64,000 nucleotides of DNA, taken from assembly GCA_034766995.1 (NCBI GenBank), contig CM068314.1, forward strand, positions 15,496,701 to 15,560,700, read 5' to 3'. Below the pieces are notes generated by a model. The model did no database searches and had not been told where the DNA came from. It worked only from the letters and a program-made list of their open reading frames with translations. Shown here piece after piece: positions 37,250 to 48,667 of the stretch (its first letter is position 1; each line of letters opens with the position of its first letter). The translations under genes were made by a program, and so were the position numbers. Source of the stretch: Acanthacorydalis orientalis (Eukaryota > Arthropoda > Insecta > Megaloptera > Corydalidae).

Positions 37250-37475
37250 TCTACATGATATGTTATGACAGTTTATACCTGTGCATAGCAACAAATCTGC
37301 GTTTACCGCTACTTGTTGGATTGTTATTTGGATATTTTCATCGTTCCCGGAGGCCTGTCCTGCACAATACATCCTCGATGATGGGCTACATTATGGGTTG
37401 TACTTGCTTTAAAGGTAGGCGTATTAGTTGCCCTACCTTTAATTTTTCCTGGTCCAAAGAAGGTAATTTTATTTT
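37250..37475. other. GC-elevated islet, candidate small exon, strand uncertain
   Basis: The islet stands out from its AT-rich flanks. Plus strand: acceptor-like TACCTGTGCATAG near 37290, then an open frame reading NLRLPLLVGLLFGYFHRSRR and on through GYIMGCTCFK to donor-like AAAG|GTAGGC at 37413-37414. Another plus frame reads WATLWVVLALKVGVLVALPL just before a second donor-like AAGAAG|GTAATT. Minus strand: a good donor CACAG|GTATAA near 37281-37290 and acceptor-like CTTTGGACCAG. Frames suggest hydrophobic or basic peptides. I recognise no family, and a non-coding exon is equally possible. A 9-bp hairpin (AAAGGTAGG/CCTACCTTT) lies at 37411-37440. Confidence 0.3.
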
Positions 37476-37503
37476 CTTTTTATTTAATTATATCTATCAA
37501 TAG

Positions 37504-38178
37504 TGTTTCACGATAAGTTCAAATATATATTGATATTGATCATTTTTTTATCTGCTTCAATTAATCTATAAATATATCATAAGATAAAAATAAGTACATT
37601 TCAGCTGTTTCATTCCTCAATAATTATTCTTTTAATAATATTTGAATAAATTTAATTTATATAAAATTCAAATATATTTTTCATACAATACCAAATTTGA
37701 TCTCAAGTAGTACTTGCCTAAGTAAACTAAGACAGTACATTTGATTGTTCTAGAAATTCTTATTTTAAAATACACTAGACTTAGAAGGTATGTAGAATGT
37801 CTAACTGTATACCCTTATATATAAGTTATTTAATAAAAATATATGACCTTTATTTGACTCTTGTTGAAAATATTACAGTTGAATGGGCAGTGACTAAAAA
37901 AAGAATCAGTTTTATTAATTAACAGAAATAACAGCATAATAAATTATTTAAGTTCTTATCGTGGCACGACTTTTTGTACTTATTTATTTATTTACATTCA
38001 TAGCCCATTTTATTTCAAATGTGTATACATTTTATGACTTATTTCATTATTTTTACTCGGATTGTTTATTTTGTTTTTGTCTCTATAATCCTATTTTATT
38101 ATAATTTATTATTGAATTTATTTTGTGTTATCTTTAATTTAAATATTTGTTTATTTATTGTGTTTGTTAAATTAATGG

Positions 38179-38179
<1 letters not shown>
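37504..38179. other. AT-rich non-coding stretch
   Basis: Nothing recognised. The frame at 38019-38231 is Phe/Tyr/Leu low complexity running into a TA tract. Confidence 0.6.

Positions 38180-38251
<72 letters not shown>
38180..38251. repeat. (TA)n microsatellite with one phase slip
   Basis: About 72 bp of TA/AT repeats with a single AA phase shift at 38230-38231. Confidence 0.98.
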
Positions 38252-38885
38252 CAGATTAAATGAAATATATCAAATTGTATACAAATTATTTCGGAAAAAT
38301 GTTTAATGTAATTAAAACGAAGATTTTTATTCTATCTGTTAAGATGATCGTTTTAAATTTTAGCGAAAAATCACAGAGAAAAATAAAATGGTATTTTTAT
38401 ACATCATTTTTGTATAATTGGATATTCTTGTTTAAAAAAGTCATTTTTTTTCTGCCTTCATTTCATATCACAGATTTGTTATTTAAACAAGATTATCTTA
38501 ATTCTATTTATAATTCATTGGTTCCTAGTGTTGTAATTGAATGTATAAATATTTGAAGACAATTTAAAAATAATGAATATTGTTCATATATAAAATCTTG
38601 CAATGAATCATTGAACAGTAAGTATGAAACACTTGCTATTTTTATGATGAATTGTTTTTAACAGAAGCTTCTTTTAATTGTAGTATGTTTTGTTGTATTT
38701 TTCTTGTTATGAAAATGTTTTTTTATAATATGAAAAATGAATGTGGTCTTTATATTTCGTCTGATATGTTTAGGTAGAGAATAGTTCACTGTACAATTGT
38801 TAATTTTATATACGTATTGTTATTTTATAGAATTTAATTAATGTTTATTTTCTTGTTATTCATTAATTTAAGTATATAGTGTATA

Positions 38886-38888
<3 letters not shown>
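38252..38888. other. AT-rich stretch with a 98-codon unrecognised frame
   Basis: The plus-strand frame at 38260-38556 (ATG start) is Lys/Phe/Ile/Leu-rich with no domain I know. At this base composition and length it may well be chance, and no promoter or splice signal supports it. Confidence 0.3.
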
Positions 38889-38949
<61 letters not shown>

Positions 38950-38966
38950 ACGTGTGTGTACGTACA
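38889..38966. repeat. Compound (TA)n(TG)n microsatellite
   Basis: About 38 bp of TA, then about 23 bp of TG, then CGTG/GTAC/ATAC units. Confidence 0.97.
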
Positions 38967-39550
38967 TACACATACAATAGAATTCATTTAAAGTGACCTG
39001 AGATGTAGCAATGTTCTAGTTATAACGACTTTAAATCGGATGTTCTGTTTGGTTTCATCTCATTGGAAACTTTTGTCAGGTATAATACTTAAACTGAATG
39101 ATATAACGCTTTTTGAATAATATGACAAGTTAGAGTTAATAAACATATTTTTTTTAAGAAAAATAATGTAAATTGCAAATGATGAAATGTTGATACATCT
39201 AATATTGTGTTGATGTCTGTTTCTGTGTTATGGTTTGCCTTTTCTCTAATATTGTAACGGTTGATTTGACAGTATTTTATTATAATTCGTATCTAATACT
39301 AAGTTTCGTAGATTCCAGGGTGTAAAATAATCCTTTAAAGTGATATAAATACAGTAGAAAAAAATAGTCTAAAATAGGCATAATGTTTGAAGCAAATGAA
39401 ATGATTTCAGACTCATGGATGCCTGTTAGTCAAGACACACTTTGCAATTATTTTAGTTATTGAAATTATAACTGCTTATTTTTTTACCTGTAATCCCTGT
39501 GATTATTGTTATACTGGTGATTTTTATCCTTTGGATTATTTGAGTTACGA
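38967..39550. other. AT-rich non-coding stretch
   Basis: Nothing recognised. Confidence 0.6.
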
Positions 39551-39662
39551 TTTCCACTATAAGTTTCGGCAGGTGTATCACCTTCAAGTTATAAATTTTG
39601 GTTACCTGTGTTATCTAAATTTTATCAAAAAGTGGCACACGTATTGAAGCTTATAGTGGAAA
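39551..39662. repeat. Inverted-repeat element with 23-bp imperfect arms
   Basis: Left arm TTTCCACTATAAGTTTC...GTGT and the complement of the right arm TTTCCACTATAAGCTTC...(C)GTGT match over the first 13 bases perfectly and beyond with a few mismatches, separated by about 66 bp. Possibly a very small MITE. No clear target duplication was found. Confidence 0.45.
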
Positions 39663-39907
39663 ACATAAATTTAAATAAGGTAAAAGACGAAGATCAAGGA
39701 TAATGTTGTAGACTACTGGACTTTTTCTCGGAATAAAAATTGATCAATAATGGATTATTTAATATATGAATGTGTACATGACAAACAAAAAGATCAATAG
39801 ATTAAATAGCCTCTTTTTCTTACGAGTAAATTAGCAAAAATTGGAAAAAAAATAAAATATGGACATTCAGGCTTAAGTGCTTTTTTTATCACGGTTACTA
39901 TAAGTGA

Positions 39908-39909
<2 letters not shown>

Positions 39910-39955
<46 letters not shown>

Positions 39956-39956
39956 T
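39910..39956. repeat. (TA)n microsatellite, about 47 bp
   Basis: A TA run with one TTA interruption. Confidence 0.97.
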
Positions 39957-41932
39957 AATGATATATTATCCATTTCAAAATCAAACTATAGAGAAATAAT
40001 GTTACAAAATTAAATTATTACTATATTTTTCTAAGAAATAAACAGTATGATATAAATTTAAAATCGACTCGAGCTGTACACCCTTTAATTAAGAATATAT
40101 TCTATTCAGAATATTCGAATTCTTTACACTCGAATATACATTCCGTAGTATATTTAATAACAAAATGATTCAGTAAATACCTAATATCGTTCGCTATATA
40201 TTCGTGACATGTAAATAGTACAATTGTGTATCTTAACATACGTTAACTGAATTTATATTAAGTACATTAGATTATATCAACAATGTATCATAAAATATTT
40301 ACATGCGAGCATGATTTTTTTAGAAAAAGGTATTTTGCAGAAAATGTTACATTTATAAATGCATGTACATGATATGAACGTATTATATATGTATAACAAA
40401 TATTCGTATGTATACATATTTATTACGTAGTTAATGGTATTATTGTTTGAATAACAAAAAAAATGATTCGTTTACTTTCTGGTTAAAGATCTTAACATTA
40501 CATAACTTTTCTTTGAAATATAATGTGTTTTGATTAGATCGGAACATATGACAAGCGTTGGAATGTTGATTAAACCGATGATTATTAATTGCGTAATTAG
40601 TTCACATATGAGTACCTTGGACATAAATTAGAAACGTGTTTATTACTATTTTATTGGACACGTGTTCGTTTATGAAATGTTTGACTGGACTTGAAATATA
40701 AAAATATTTCCCTAAACTAGACATAATAGCATAGTATTGCAAAAAAATTAACAAATTGTTGTTTTAAACAGTCGAAAGCAATTATTTTGCAGTGCAATGA
40801 TTGAATGTCAACAGTAAAATGGCGGGATGAATTCAGAATCTTTAGCATGGATTTGAAAGGAAAAATATAAAAACATCTCTCTACTTCTTTACATAATAAC
40901 TTTTTTCTCTTTTTATAAGCATTTTTTTCTGTTGCAGTAAGCAATGGAATTTCCTTAATATTTCTATTTGTTTGATGGTGACACACGTACAAGTTCTTAG
41001 TAATAAATTGTAAAAATTATGGGAAATAAATAAATACAAAAATAATCCACGATTATTTTAAAATGTTCATCGTGCTAGATTAGAATTCAGCAGGCCATGG
41101 ATTGCCCATGCTTGATTTAAAATTTTTATTTTTATGACCGCACATTTGTTAAAAATAAGATCATAAAAAATCAGACCGAAAATTGATTTTACGTGGTGTA
41201 TTTTTTTTTTTTTAAATAAGTAATTATTTTTTTGTATCAACAATGACGATATAATATTCCCTAAGAATCAAAATAAAATCATTTTGGTTGATTATTAAAC
41301 AGCACTGGAATATGAGTATCAAATGTCATTAAATGTCATATTTGTACTATATGTTACGACAAAAAAATGTTTTCTATTTTAAAATTCAATTCCTTAAATA
41401 TTAATTTTATATAATTTTTTTTTCAAAAAGATAAAATACATTCTATAAAGGTCCCTCATCAGAGAATACTAGACACAAGTTATAAAAATGTAACAATACT
41501 GCATGTACTGACAGTATGTATAAATCACGTGACTGCTCTTTTGGTATTTGCAATGTGTACGTTTTAGTCACATGCTTTTATAAATATGTAGGAGTTACAC
41601 CTGAAACGAGTATGAAACATATTGATTTTACGAAAAATGTAAACCAGTGACTCTACACGTCATCTTTATTGATTTACTTTTGTCATGACCTCACCGCCTT
41701 ATTCATTCACATTCAAACTATTATTATTTTTTAACCCGTTATTAAATTTTTGTAAATATTTATTTCCATTTACACAGTTTACATTAACTAATATATTGCT
41801 CCAGAAATGTGTTTTTGTATGTAAGTTTACTCATCTTTTATCGTAAAATGTTTTTATAGCGAAAAATGTATTATTTTCTTATAGTATCCAATATTTTCTT
41901 ATATTCTTTAATATTATTTTATTACGTCTAGT
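39957..41932. other. AT-rich non-coding stretch
   Basis: The minus-strand frame at 40717-40992 (TTG start, Lys-rich) is unrecognised. An E-box CACGTG lies at about 41527 in a slightly GC-richer patch (41450-41700) without other promoter signals. Confidence 0.5.
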
Positions 41933-41944
41933 GCACACACACAT

Positions 41945-41991
<47 letters not shown>
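41933..41991. repeat. Compound (CA)n(TA)n microsatellite
   Basis: CA repeats with one TA interruption followed by about 32 bp of TA. Confidence 0.97.
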
Positions 41992-41993
<2 letters not shown>

Positions 41994-42426
41994 GTTATAT
42001 ATTTGGTAATAGACAAGAAGTAATAGTGAAACACACTAAACAAGTTACTTTAAAAATTGAAACTTTATACATAAAGATGTAAGAAAAATTAAAGCATCTC
42101 AAATATGAGAGAATTATTGTAAATGAAATAAAAGCATGTTGAGAGCAGTTTGTTCAAATAAATTTCTTGAAAAAATTATACATGTTTGTTAAAATTCCAT
42201 AGACGGATTGAAACATTTTTATATAACAATCGATTTTTTTTATATAAAATTCTAGTTAATAAAAATAAATAACATGTTTTTAATTTATTATTTTTTTTCA
42301 ATTGGAAAATTTGGATTTAAAATTTAATTTTGTAAATAAAAATGAAATTATTCCATCTCTTTTTTAGTAGCTAAATGTAGATTTTGAACATTAAATCGAT
42401 ATTGTGACAAACCGATTAAATGTATG

Positions 42427-42430
<4 letters not shown>
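41992..42430. other. AT-rich non-coding stretch
   Basis: Nothing recognised. Confidence 0.6.

Positions 42431-42477
<47 letters not shown>
42431..42477. repeat. (TA)n microsatellite, about 47 bp
   Basis: Uninterrupted TA run. Confidence 0.97.
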
Positions 42478-42478
<1 letters not shown>

Positions 42479-42840
42479 CAAAATCATCTCTAAATTAAAA
42501 TATGGGTACAGAAAATTGATTCTATACGATTATTATTATATAATAACTTAAGTAAAGCATCCACAATATGAAATCTATTTATGAATTTAAAAAATATAGT
42601 ACTTGACAAAACAAACTTTCATGTGCTTGACGTACATTCCAATAACAGGATATATTTTGATAGCTTAACGTTATATTAATATTAAATCGAATAACGTGAT
42701 ATACTTTTATATTTTAAAAATATTCGTTTATATTACAGTTCAATGGGATGTTTATAAACTTATTTTAATTATAACATATTTATTGTATTTTTAGTTCTAT
42801 TTGGCGTACAAATTAGTTCAATGCCTCTTTATAGAAAATG
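42478..42840. other. AT-rich non-coding stretch
   Basis: Nothing recognised. Confidence 0.6.
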
Positions 42841-42861
42841 AATGTTTACGGAAAGATGGAA

Positions 42862-43110
42862 TGCATTCCAATATTCAAAATATCCCCTATTATTTTGTAT
42901 AATTTTGCTCCATTTGTCGGATAACTGACGAATCTCTTGTCAAAAAAGATAGTGTCTTTGAGTCGATGAAGTTGTAGTGTATTTTCGGATCTCTTTCATT
43001 GTTTTAGCATTTTTTTCATGTTTCATATGTCATAACGCCTTTCCTCAAAGCTGAACAAATCATTCCTATGGCGTTAGCAACATTTTTTTCAACTAGAATG
43101 CGAAAAGATT
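42862..43110 (-). pseudogene. Mariner-like transposase C-terminal remnant (antisense)
   Basis: On the minus strand, 42862-42952 reads EIRQLSDKWSKIIQNNRGYF followed by EYW. This has the layout of the mariner-family C-terminus: (I/G)-x-x-L-x-x-(R/K)W-x-K-x-I-x-x-(N/D)G-x-YF. Upstream on that strand (to about 43110) are shorter frames such as AIGMICSALRKGVMTYE separated by stops and frameshifts, which may be the decayed rest. The catalytic DDE/D motifs are not identifiable. Assigned by motif memory only. Confidence 0.4.
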
Positions 43111-44280
43111 ACAATGCCTAATATTCTGCTTTTCGGACTCTTAAACACATTAAAAGGTATTCTTATAACGTATTGTTCAATTTTCTGTACAGCATGTATG
43201 TGTATATAAACATTTACAACAATTAGTATAATTATATATGAAAAAAATGTAAATAAATCAATAAGAATGTAATAAATGTGTATGTGCTTACCAAATCTTA
43301 ACTGTAAGAATTTAAACGATCTATTAACACATAACCAATAATTACTGATGTAGTAGTTACTTTCTAAATACCTAATTATATTGTATATAAAGTGAACATT
43401 TCAATTACATCAATTAGTACTCCATATTTCTAATGTAAATATCTTTACACGCAAGTTTTAAATTAATAACAGCTTTATCAAAAACCCAATAAATATTAAA
43501 AAAAGCGTATACGGAAAATAAAAAGAAATATTTGCGGTCTTTCTTTTACTTTTTTTTTACCTCGTATAAATATTTCTTGTAAAAAAGATATCAATTAGCC
43601 TGCAAAACAGTTCATGTATGAAGAATATTGCACCAGTAGATACAAACATTGATACTTTTTTTTATAAATCGGATGTAAATATGAACAGTTGTTGAAGTAT
43701 GACATTTCATAGTTGCGAAACAAAAACACATTCGTACTTTCTCTTCTACATAAATCATAAAATCGAATAACTTATAATTATATTTATGTGAGTAATGTGT
43801 AACGACAGTTAAGTATTCAGCTAGCAGGTGAACCTAGAACTTGTTTAATGCATAATGCAATTAGTTATGAAATGCTGTTAATGATAATTACAATATTTAA
43901 TAAAATATTACATTTCAAATAGTAAATATTTAGTCCATGTAGATATTTTTATGTACGAAAGGTTTATATCCAACTCTTGTTGATGTTATTTTCGTTTTGA
44001 AGTTGTTTTTTTTTTTCAAATAACATTATTTGCCATTTCTACCTTATTTATTAAAAGAATGGAAAGGAAATATTTCAATATTGTTTATATGTTATATTTA
44101 CATTTCTATAATTTCTCCAGTTTGTTTATCGTTTAGAACTAAGTTATATTTTGGATTTTTTCAAGTAATGGTTTGAATAAATTTATCATTTTCACACATA
44201 AACTATTCCACTAAACCACAAAAAAATTCGTATCAAAAATATTTCATAAGAGATTGTTGATCTCTTTGATTGTTGAGAAT
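43111..44280. other. AT-rich non-coding stretch
   Basis: Nothing recognised. Confidence 0.6.
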
Positions 44281-44490
44281 ACACATTTTGATGGCGATTT
44301 CATTATCCTCACAGGGTTAAAATACAGAAAAATTCATAGGCACAGAAAAAATATTTTTCTGTACTTTAGTACTTTGAAGATGCTGATATCGGAGTCGAAA
44401 GAAACGAAACAATCAAAAATGATCAAAAATCATTTATTAAACATCTTTGAGCAGAATATTTTTTGAAATTTCTGGAATGCGAGATTAATT
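44281..44490 (+). repeat. Dispersed repeat family R1, longest copy
   Basis: The left half (GATTTCATTATC...TACAGAAAAA) matches 11847-11888. The middle (TTTGAAGATGCTGATATC...AAACAATCAAAAATGAT) matches 6422-6475. The right end (CATTTATTAAACATCTTTGAGCAGAATATTTTTT) matches 54105-54135. This copy therefore links the partial copies. A 70-codon frame over it is incidental. It contains the hairpin ACAGAAAAAATATTTTTCTG. Confidence 0.5.
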
Positions 44491-45794
44491 AATTTATTAT
44501 TTTTTCCATAATATCAAGACTGTATTGTAAATTTTTAATACATCTACAACATTTTGAAATTTATAAATCGTTTATTTTGTTTGTTAAGTATAAAAAGTAG
44601 ATACATTTTTCAAAAATTAACATCTGAATGCTCCAAAAATATATAATGTATGCAAAACTATCTATTTATTTACCTTTGAATATTTATTAAGATATCAAAT
44701 ATAAGAAGTACTGAAATATGATTTCACTGAATTCCTATATAAGTAAAATAAAAAGTTAGTATTCAAAACAGTACATGTATTTTTTTTAACAAGTTGATAA
44801 ATTTGATGTACATAAAATCGAAATGTTTGATAATTTACATAAATATTGAAATAATAGTGTTTGTGGTATATAATTTATCATTATAGAGACAAAAAATGTA
44901 CATTTTGCCACGGAACCAATAAATACCCATTATGTAAGCGAAGAGAACAAAATAAAACCCACCCCAATTGTTATAGATCAAGAACTTTTACCCTTTTGAT
45001 GTACATAATATATCTCTTTCTAGTCCATTAACTTAACTTCGAAAAAGCACCATTAGTAATTTAAACGTTAAACTTACAGGCACTGTTATATTAAGTCGAT
45101 AATGTGTATATATATACATATTAAATTTTACTTGAACGTTTTTTTAGTATATTTAATTTTTTTAGATGTTTTTAAAATAAACTATATTCCAGGCTGAATG
45201 TTTAAATCGTAAAATCATTCATAAGTCCATTGTGAATCAATATTTATCAATAAGGAGTGAATATTTTTAAATAAAACTATTTTTTTATCGTATTACTTTT
45301 TTTATTTAAATATCTTTCTTTATCTTATTTTTTGTATTGTTACAAATACTTTAAAAAATATACATTTATTTTAAAGTTGATGCAAAATATTTGAATATTT
45401 TTTTAATACGAGGCATAAATTGAATTTTTTATTGAGGTATTGCTTATAAATGAAACATTAATAATTCTTTTATAAGAATATGTGTTTGGTTAGCTTATTT
45501 TTAAAAATTTGAAACTTATTTACTATCTAAAGCTGTACTATAAGCGTTATGGAACCGCTGATGTTAAAACAGCATATAATTTATAATTATTAATATATGA
45601 AAGTCGTCCAGTAAATTTATGGCGAGCGTAATTTCTTTTCTGTACAGCAAAATGTCTCTGAAGTGCTTCTGACTTTTTGAAAATATTACATCGTAATTAA
45701 AAGCTCTTTACGTCGCTGTTTTGCAAACTGTAATTTTTAAGTTATATGTACTTTGTTTTAGTGAATAATCACATATGTGAAAACATGTTAGAAA

Positions 45795-45799
<5 letters not shown>
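44491..45799. other. AT-rich stretch with one Cys-rich micro-ORF
   Basis: No gene. At about 44890-45030 a plus frame reads KKCTFCHGTNKYPLCKRREQ and continues with NKTHPNC, with four Cys and two His. Its upstream boundary is acceptor-like (ATCATTATAG) and a GTAAGC donor lies inside it. It could be a remnant of a zinc-binding transposon protein. Not assignable. Confidence 0.35.

Positions 45800-45839
<40 letters not shown>
45800..45839. repeat. (TA)n microsatellite, about 40 bp
   Basis: Uninterrupted TA run. Confidence 0.97.
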
Positions 45840-45842
<3 letters not shown>

Positions 45843-46129
45843 GTCTTATTGTTTTAATTAAGAATAAGTCATTTCAGTTAAAAATATCACATCGTTGTAT
45901 TTACGTTTCATACAACCTTTTTTGATAAATGTAGATGTTGCTTGAAATAGAGAAGTTAAATAAACTTTTATTTCAATTATATACTTACATATGAAATATA
46001 TTATTGCTCTATGTGTAAAATGTTCAAAAAATGAATAAATAAATTAATTACAGTGGCATTAAAAATAATTAAGTCAATCTGTTTCTTCGATAAAAATTAA
46101 AATTTTAAATACTATTCTTAAATTCATCT

Positions 46130-46131
<2 letters not shown>

Positions 46132-46191
<60 letters not shown>

Positions 46192-46192
46192 A
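46132..46192. repeat. Compound (TA)n(TG)n microsatellite
   Basis: About 29 bp of TA then about 26 bp of TG. Confidence 0.97.
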
Positions 46193-46299
46193 ATAAATAA
46201 TAAACATACTTCTAGAGTTATAAAAATAAATTGAGACTGTTTAAAAATATCATAATGTATATTATTAAATAAAATTAATTTAAAAACATGAATAACATA

Positions 46300-46302
<3 letters not shown>

Positions 46303-46348
<46 letters not shown>

Positions 46349-46360
46349 GTGTGTGTGTGT
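46303..46360. repeat. Compound (TA)n(TG)n microsatellite
   Basis: About 43 bp of TA, a CC interruption, then about 12 bp of GT. The long reverse frame across 46105-46371 is made by these repeats. Confidence 0.97.
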
Positions 46361-47193
46361 TCGTTTAACAAAAATTAATACAATTTTGAATATAATTGAA
46401 ATAATGTTAATAACAATACTGAATCACAGAATGAATGTTCAATTTGTTTATCGATTTCATTTCCAAAAAGAATACCAAAAATAATTTTAACTTTTTATTC
46501 ATTAATAATGCAAATTGTATTACTTCACAAAGTGAATGTTCAATAATTCATGAGTTATTGAATTTCATTCTATTTATGTATGGTTGTATATATCAACTGA
46601 CTACATCAAATATATGTAATATTTCTTTTTTTTTTGGAAATAACATTTCATGTTGTCAAACACATTCGTATGTATTTTAGATATAAATCAATGGGTTTAT
46701 TTAAGTAAAAAAGCGTAATTAATTTGGAAACCAATTACTATTTACCATTATATTTTTTTAAAAAAAAAAAAAACATGGACCAATATCTGTTGTCAACATG
46801 TCAGTTTCATTGATTCAGCTGATACACAGTGTACAGTGTAATTAATACTGTAGTTTGTCACTCTGCATACTATATGACATAAATGAGAACAAAAATGTAA
46901 CACATGTTTTATGTTCGTTCTTTTCACATCCTTCTAACTCGAGGCCATTGCTTCTTCTCATGTATGTGTTTTACAAATTACTCCCACACGAGTGGATGCT
47001 TCATTATATGTCTTGCAAAAATTTTTAAATTTTCTGCAGAAATAAACGAAGAAAAATAATGGTCTTCATTTTTATTTATCTTTACAGTGAACACTTCAGT
47101 CTCAACTTTATTGTGTAGTTTTTTTATCTCTCGTGAGAATATACATTCGTGATTTATTTAAATTTAAACAAAACATTTATTACTGTTATGTAC

Positions 47194-47194
<1 letters not shown>
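46361..47194. other. AT-rich non-coding stretch
   Basis: The frame at 46435-46680 is Asn/Phe/Ile-rich and unrecognised. A slightly GC-richer patch at 46780-47000 has no sustained frame. A 13-base A run lies near 46760. Confidence 0.5.

Positions 47195-47249
<55 letters not shown>
47195..47249. repeat. (TA)n microsatellite, about 55 bp
   Basis: Uninterrupted TA run. Confidence 0.98.
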
Positions 47250-47252
<3 letters not shown>

Positions 47253-47493
47253 CATTTGTTCTAGATTCAATAAATTGCCTATGAATTGTCACTAACTTAT
47301 TTTTTATAAAAGATTTCATACTTTTTCATTTATATACATTTTATTAAACTCCATGCTTTTAAATAATTTCTTTATTATTTTGCTTAATAACAGCAAATCA
47401 AATTATAACGCTTTTTGAATAATATATACACTATCAGAAAATCTATTAAATTTGCACCCTACTATTTAATATTAAAACAAATAAACAATACAT

Positions 47494-47506
47494 TTCTCTC
47501 TCTCTC

Positions 47507-47555
<49 letters not shown>
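47494..47555. repeat. Triple compound (CT)n(TA)n(TG)n microsatellite
   Basis: Three dinucleotide types succeed one another directly. Confidence 0.97.
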
Positions 47556-47836
47556 ACATAATGACAAAATTATTTTTAAAATATTTTTTTAATAATTAAA
47601 TCTATCTAAAATAATGTATTATGGTTATTCATTAATTAGTTGATAAATTTTAATAGCTTGGGTGTTTTTTTTTTAAAAAAAAATCTCGTACTGAAGTGTT
47701 TTAGAATACAGTTTAGCAGAAGTTAACAGAATTTGGTGTTTTACAGTATGTTGTTTTAAAAATTATGAATTACTGTTTGTCCGTTGTTATTCAATCTTTT
47801 ATTTAAAAGAATATTTAGTACATCAAATAAATATTC

Positions 47837-47839
<3 letters not shown>

Positions 47840-47871
<32 letters not shown>
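47840..47871. repeat. (TA)n microsatellite, about 32 bp
   Basis: Uninterrupted TA run. Confidence 0.97.
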
Positions 47872-47877
<6 letters not shown>

Positions 47878-48613
47878 TAATGCAGTATAATATTAACAAA
47901 TTTACCGTTTATTATCCATAAAAAAGGCGTTTTAAACGATTGAAAGAAATGTACGCAGACATAATTTGTTCCGGTTGTACGTGTTATATAAAGTACATTT
48001 ATAAATCCATAACAAAATAGATAAGTACATTGAAATTATTATAAATGTGAATTAAATTTTAATTAAGTCTGAAAGTTAACAGTTGAGTGTGGTTATTTTA
48101 GGATGTATTTACTTGTAAATGTGTATAAAAACGACGTCTGCATATTGTTTCGTAATGAGTTTTATCAGACCCTAAAACGACTTTTACGACTTCTGTAGTT
48201 CAGTGAATTCAGTTAAAGAAAACGATTTTTTCATGATATGTATTTGTTCACGTAATTGCGAAATTTCCACAAAATTTCACTTAACCAACATGAACTTTTT
48301 CTTTTACTTGTCTATCGGGAAAAAAACAATTTATTTACATAAACTTATACTTTCTTGTAATATAAATTATTGATTGTGTATAATAGTTAATTGTCTATGT
48401 AATTTGAAAATTGTGGCATGAAAGAATTTTTAATGTGTCCTTGGAATAAATTTCAATTTTTCGTATGAAAAACATTAATCTGTTAGTAATTTTCAGCCTG
48501 TTATAAACACTTGTAGAGAAGTCATTTTGATGACAAATCGATCCGATGACTAGTATCGATATTAACATTTAGTACAAAGTTTTTTTTAAAATATATAGTA
48601 TCTCTTAACTCTG

Positions 48614-48616
<3 letters not shown>
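47872..48616. other. AT-rich non-coding stretch
   Basis: Nothing recognised. Confidence 0.6.

Positions 48617-48665
<49 letters not shown>
48617..48665. repeat. (TA)n microsatellite, about 49 bp
   Basis: The last long TA tract before a 7-kb tract-free interval. Confidence 0.97.

Positions 48666-48667
<2 letters not shown>

Noticed and set aside
38260..38556. 98-codon ATG ORF as a gene
   Set aside because: Lys/Phe/Ile-rich translation typical of chance frames in AT-rich DNA, with no domain, promoter or splice support.
46744..46776. Poly(A) tail of a retroposed copy
   Set aside because: The A run follows AT-rich sequence without a polyadenylation signal at proper distance, target duplication or coding remnant upstream.
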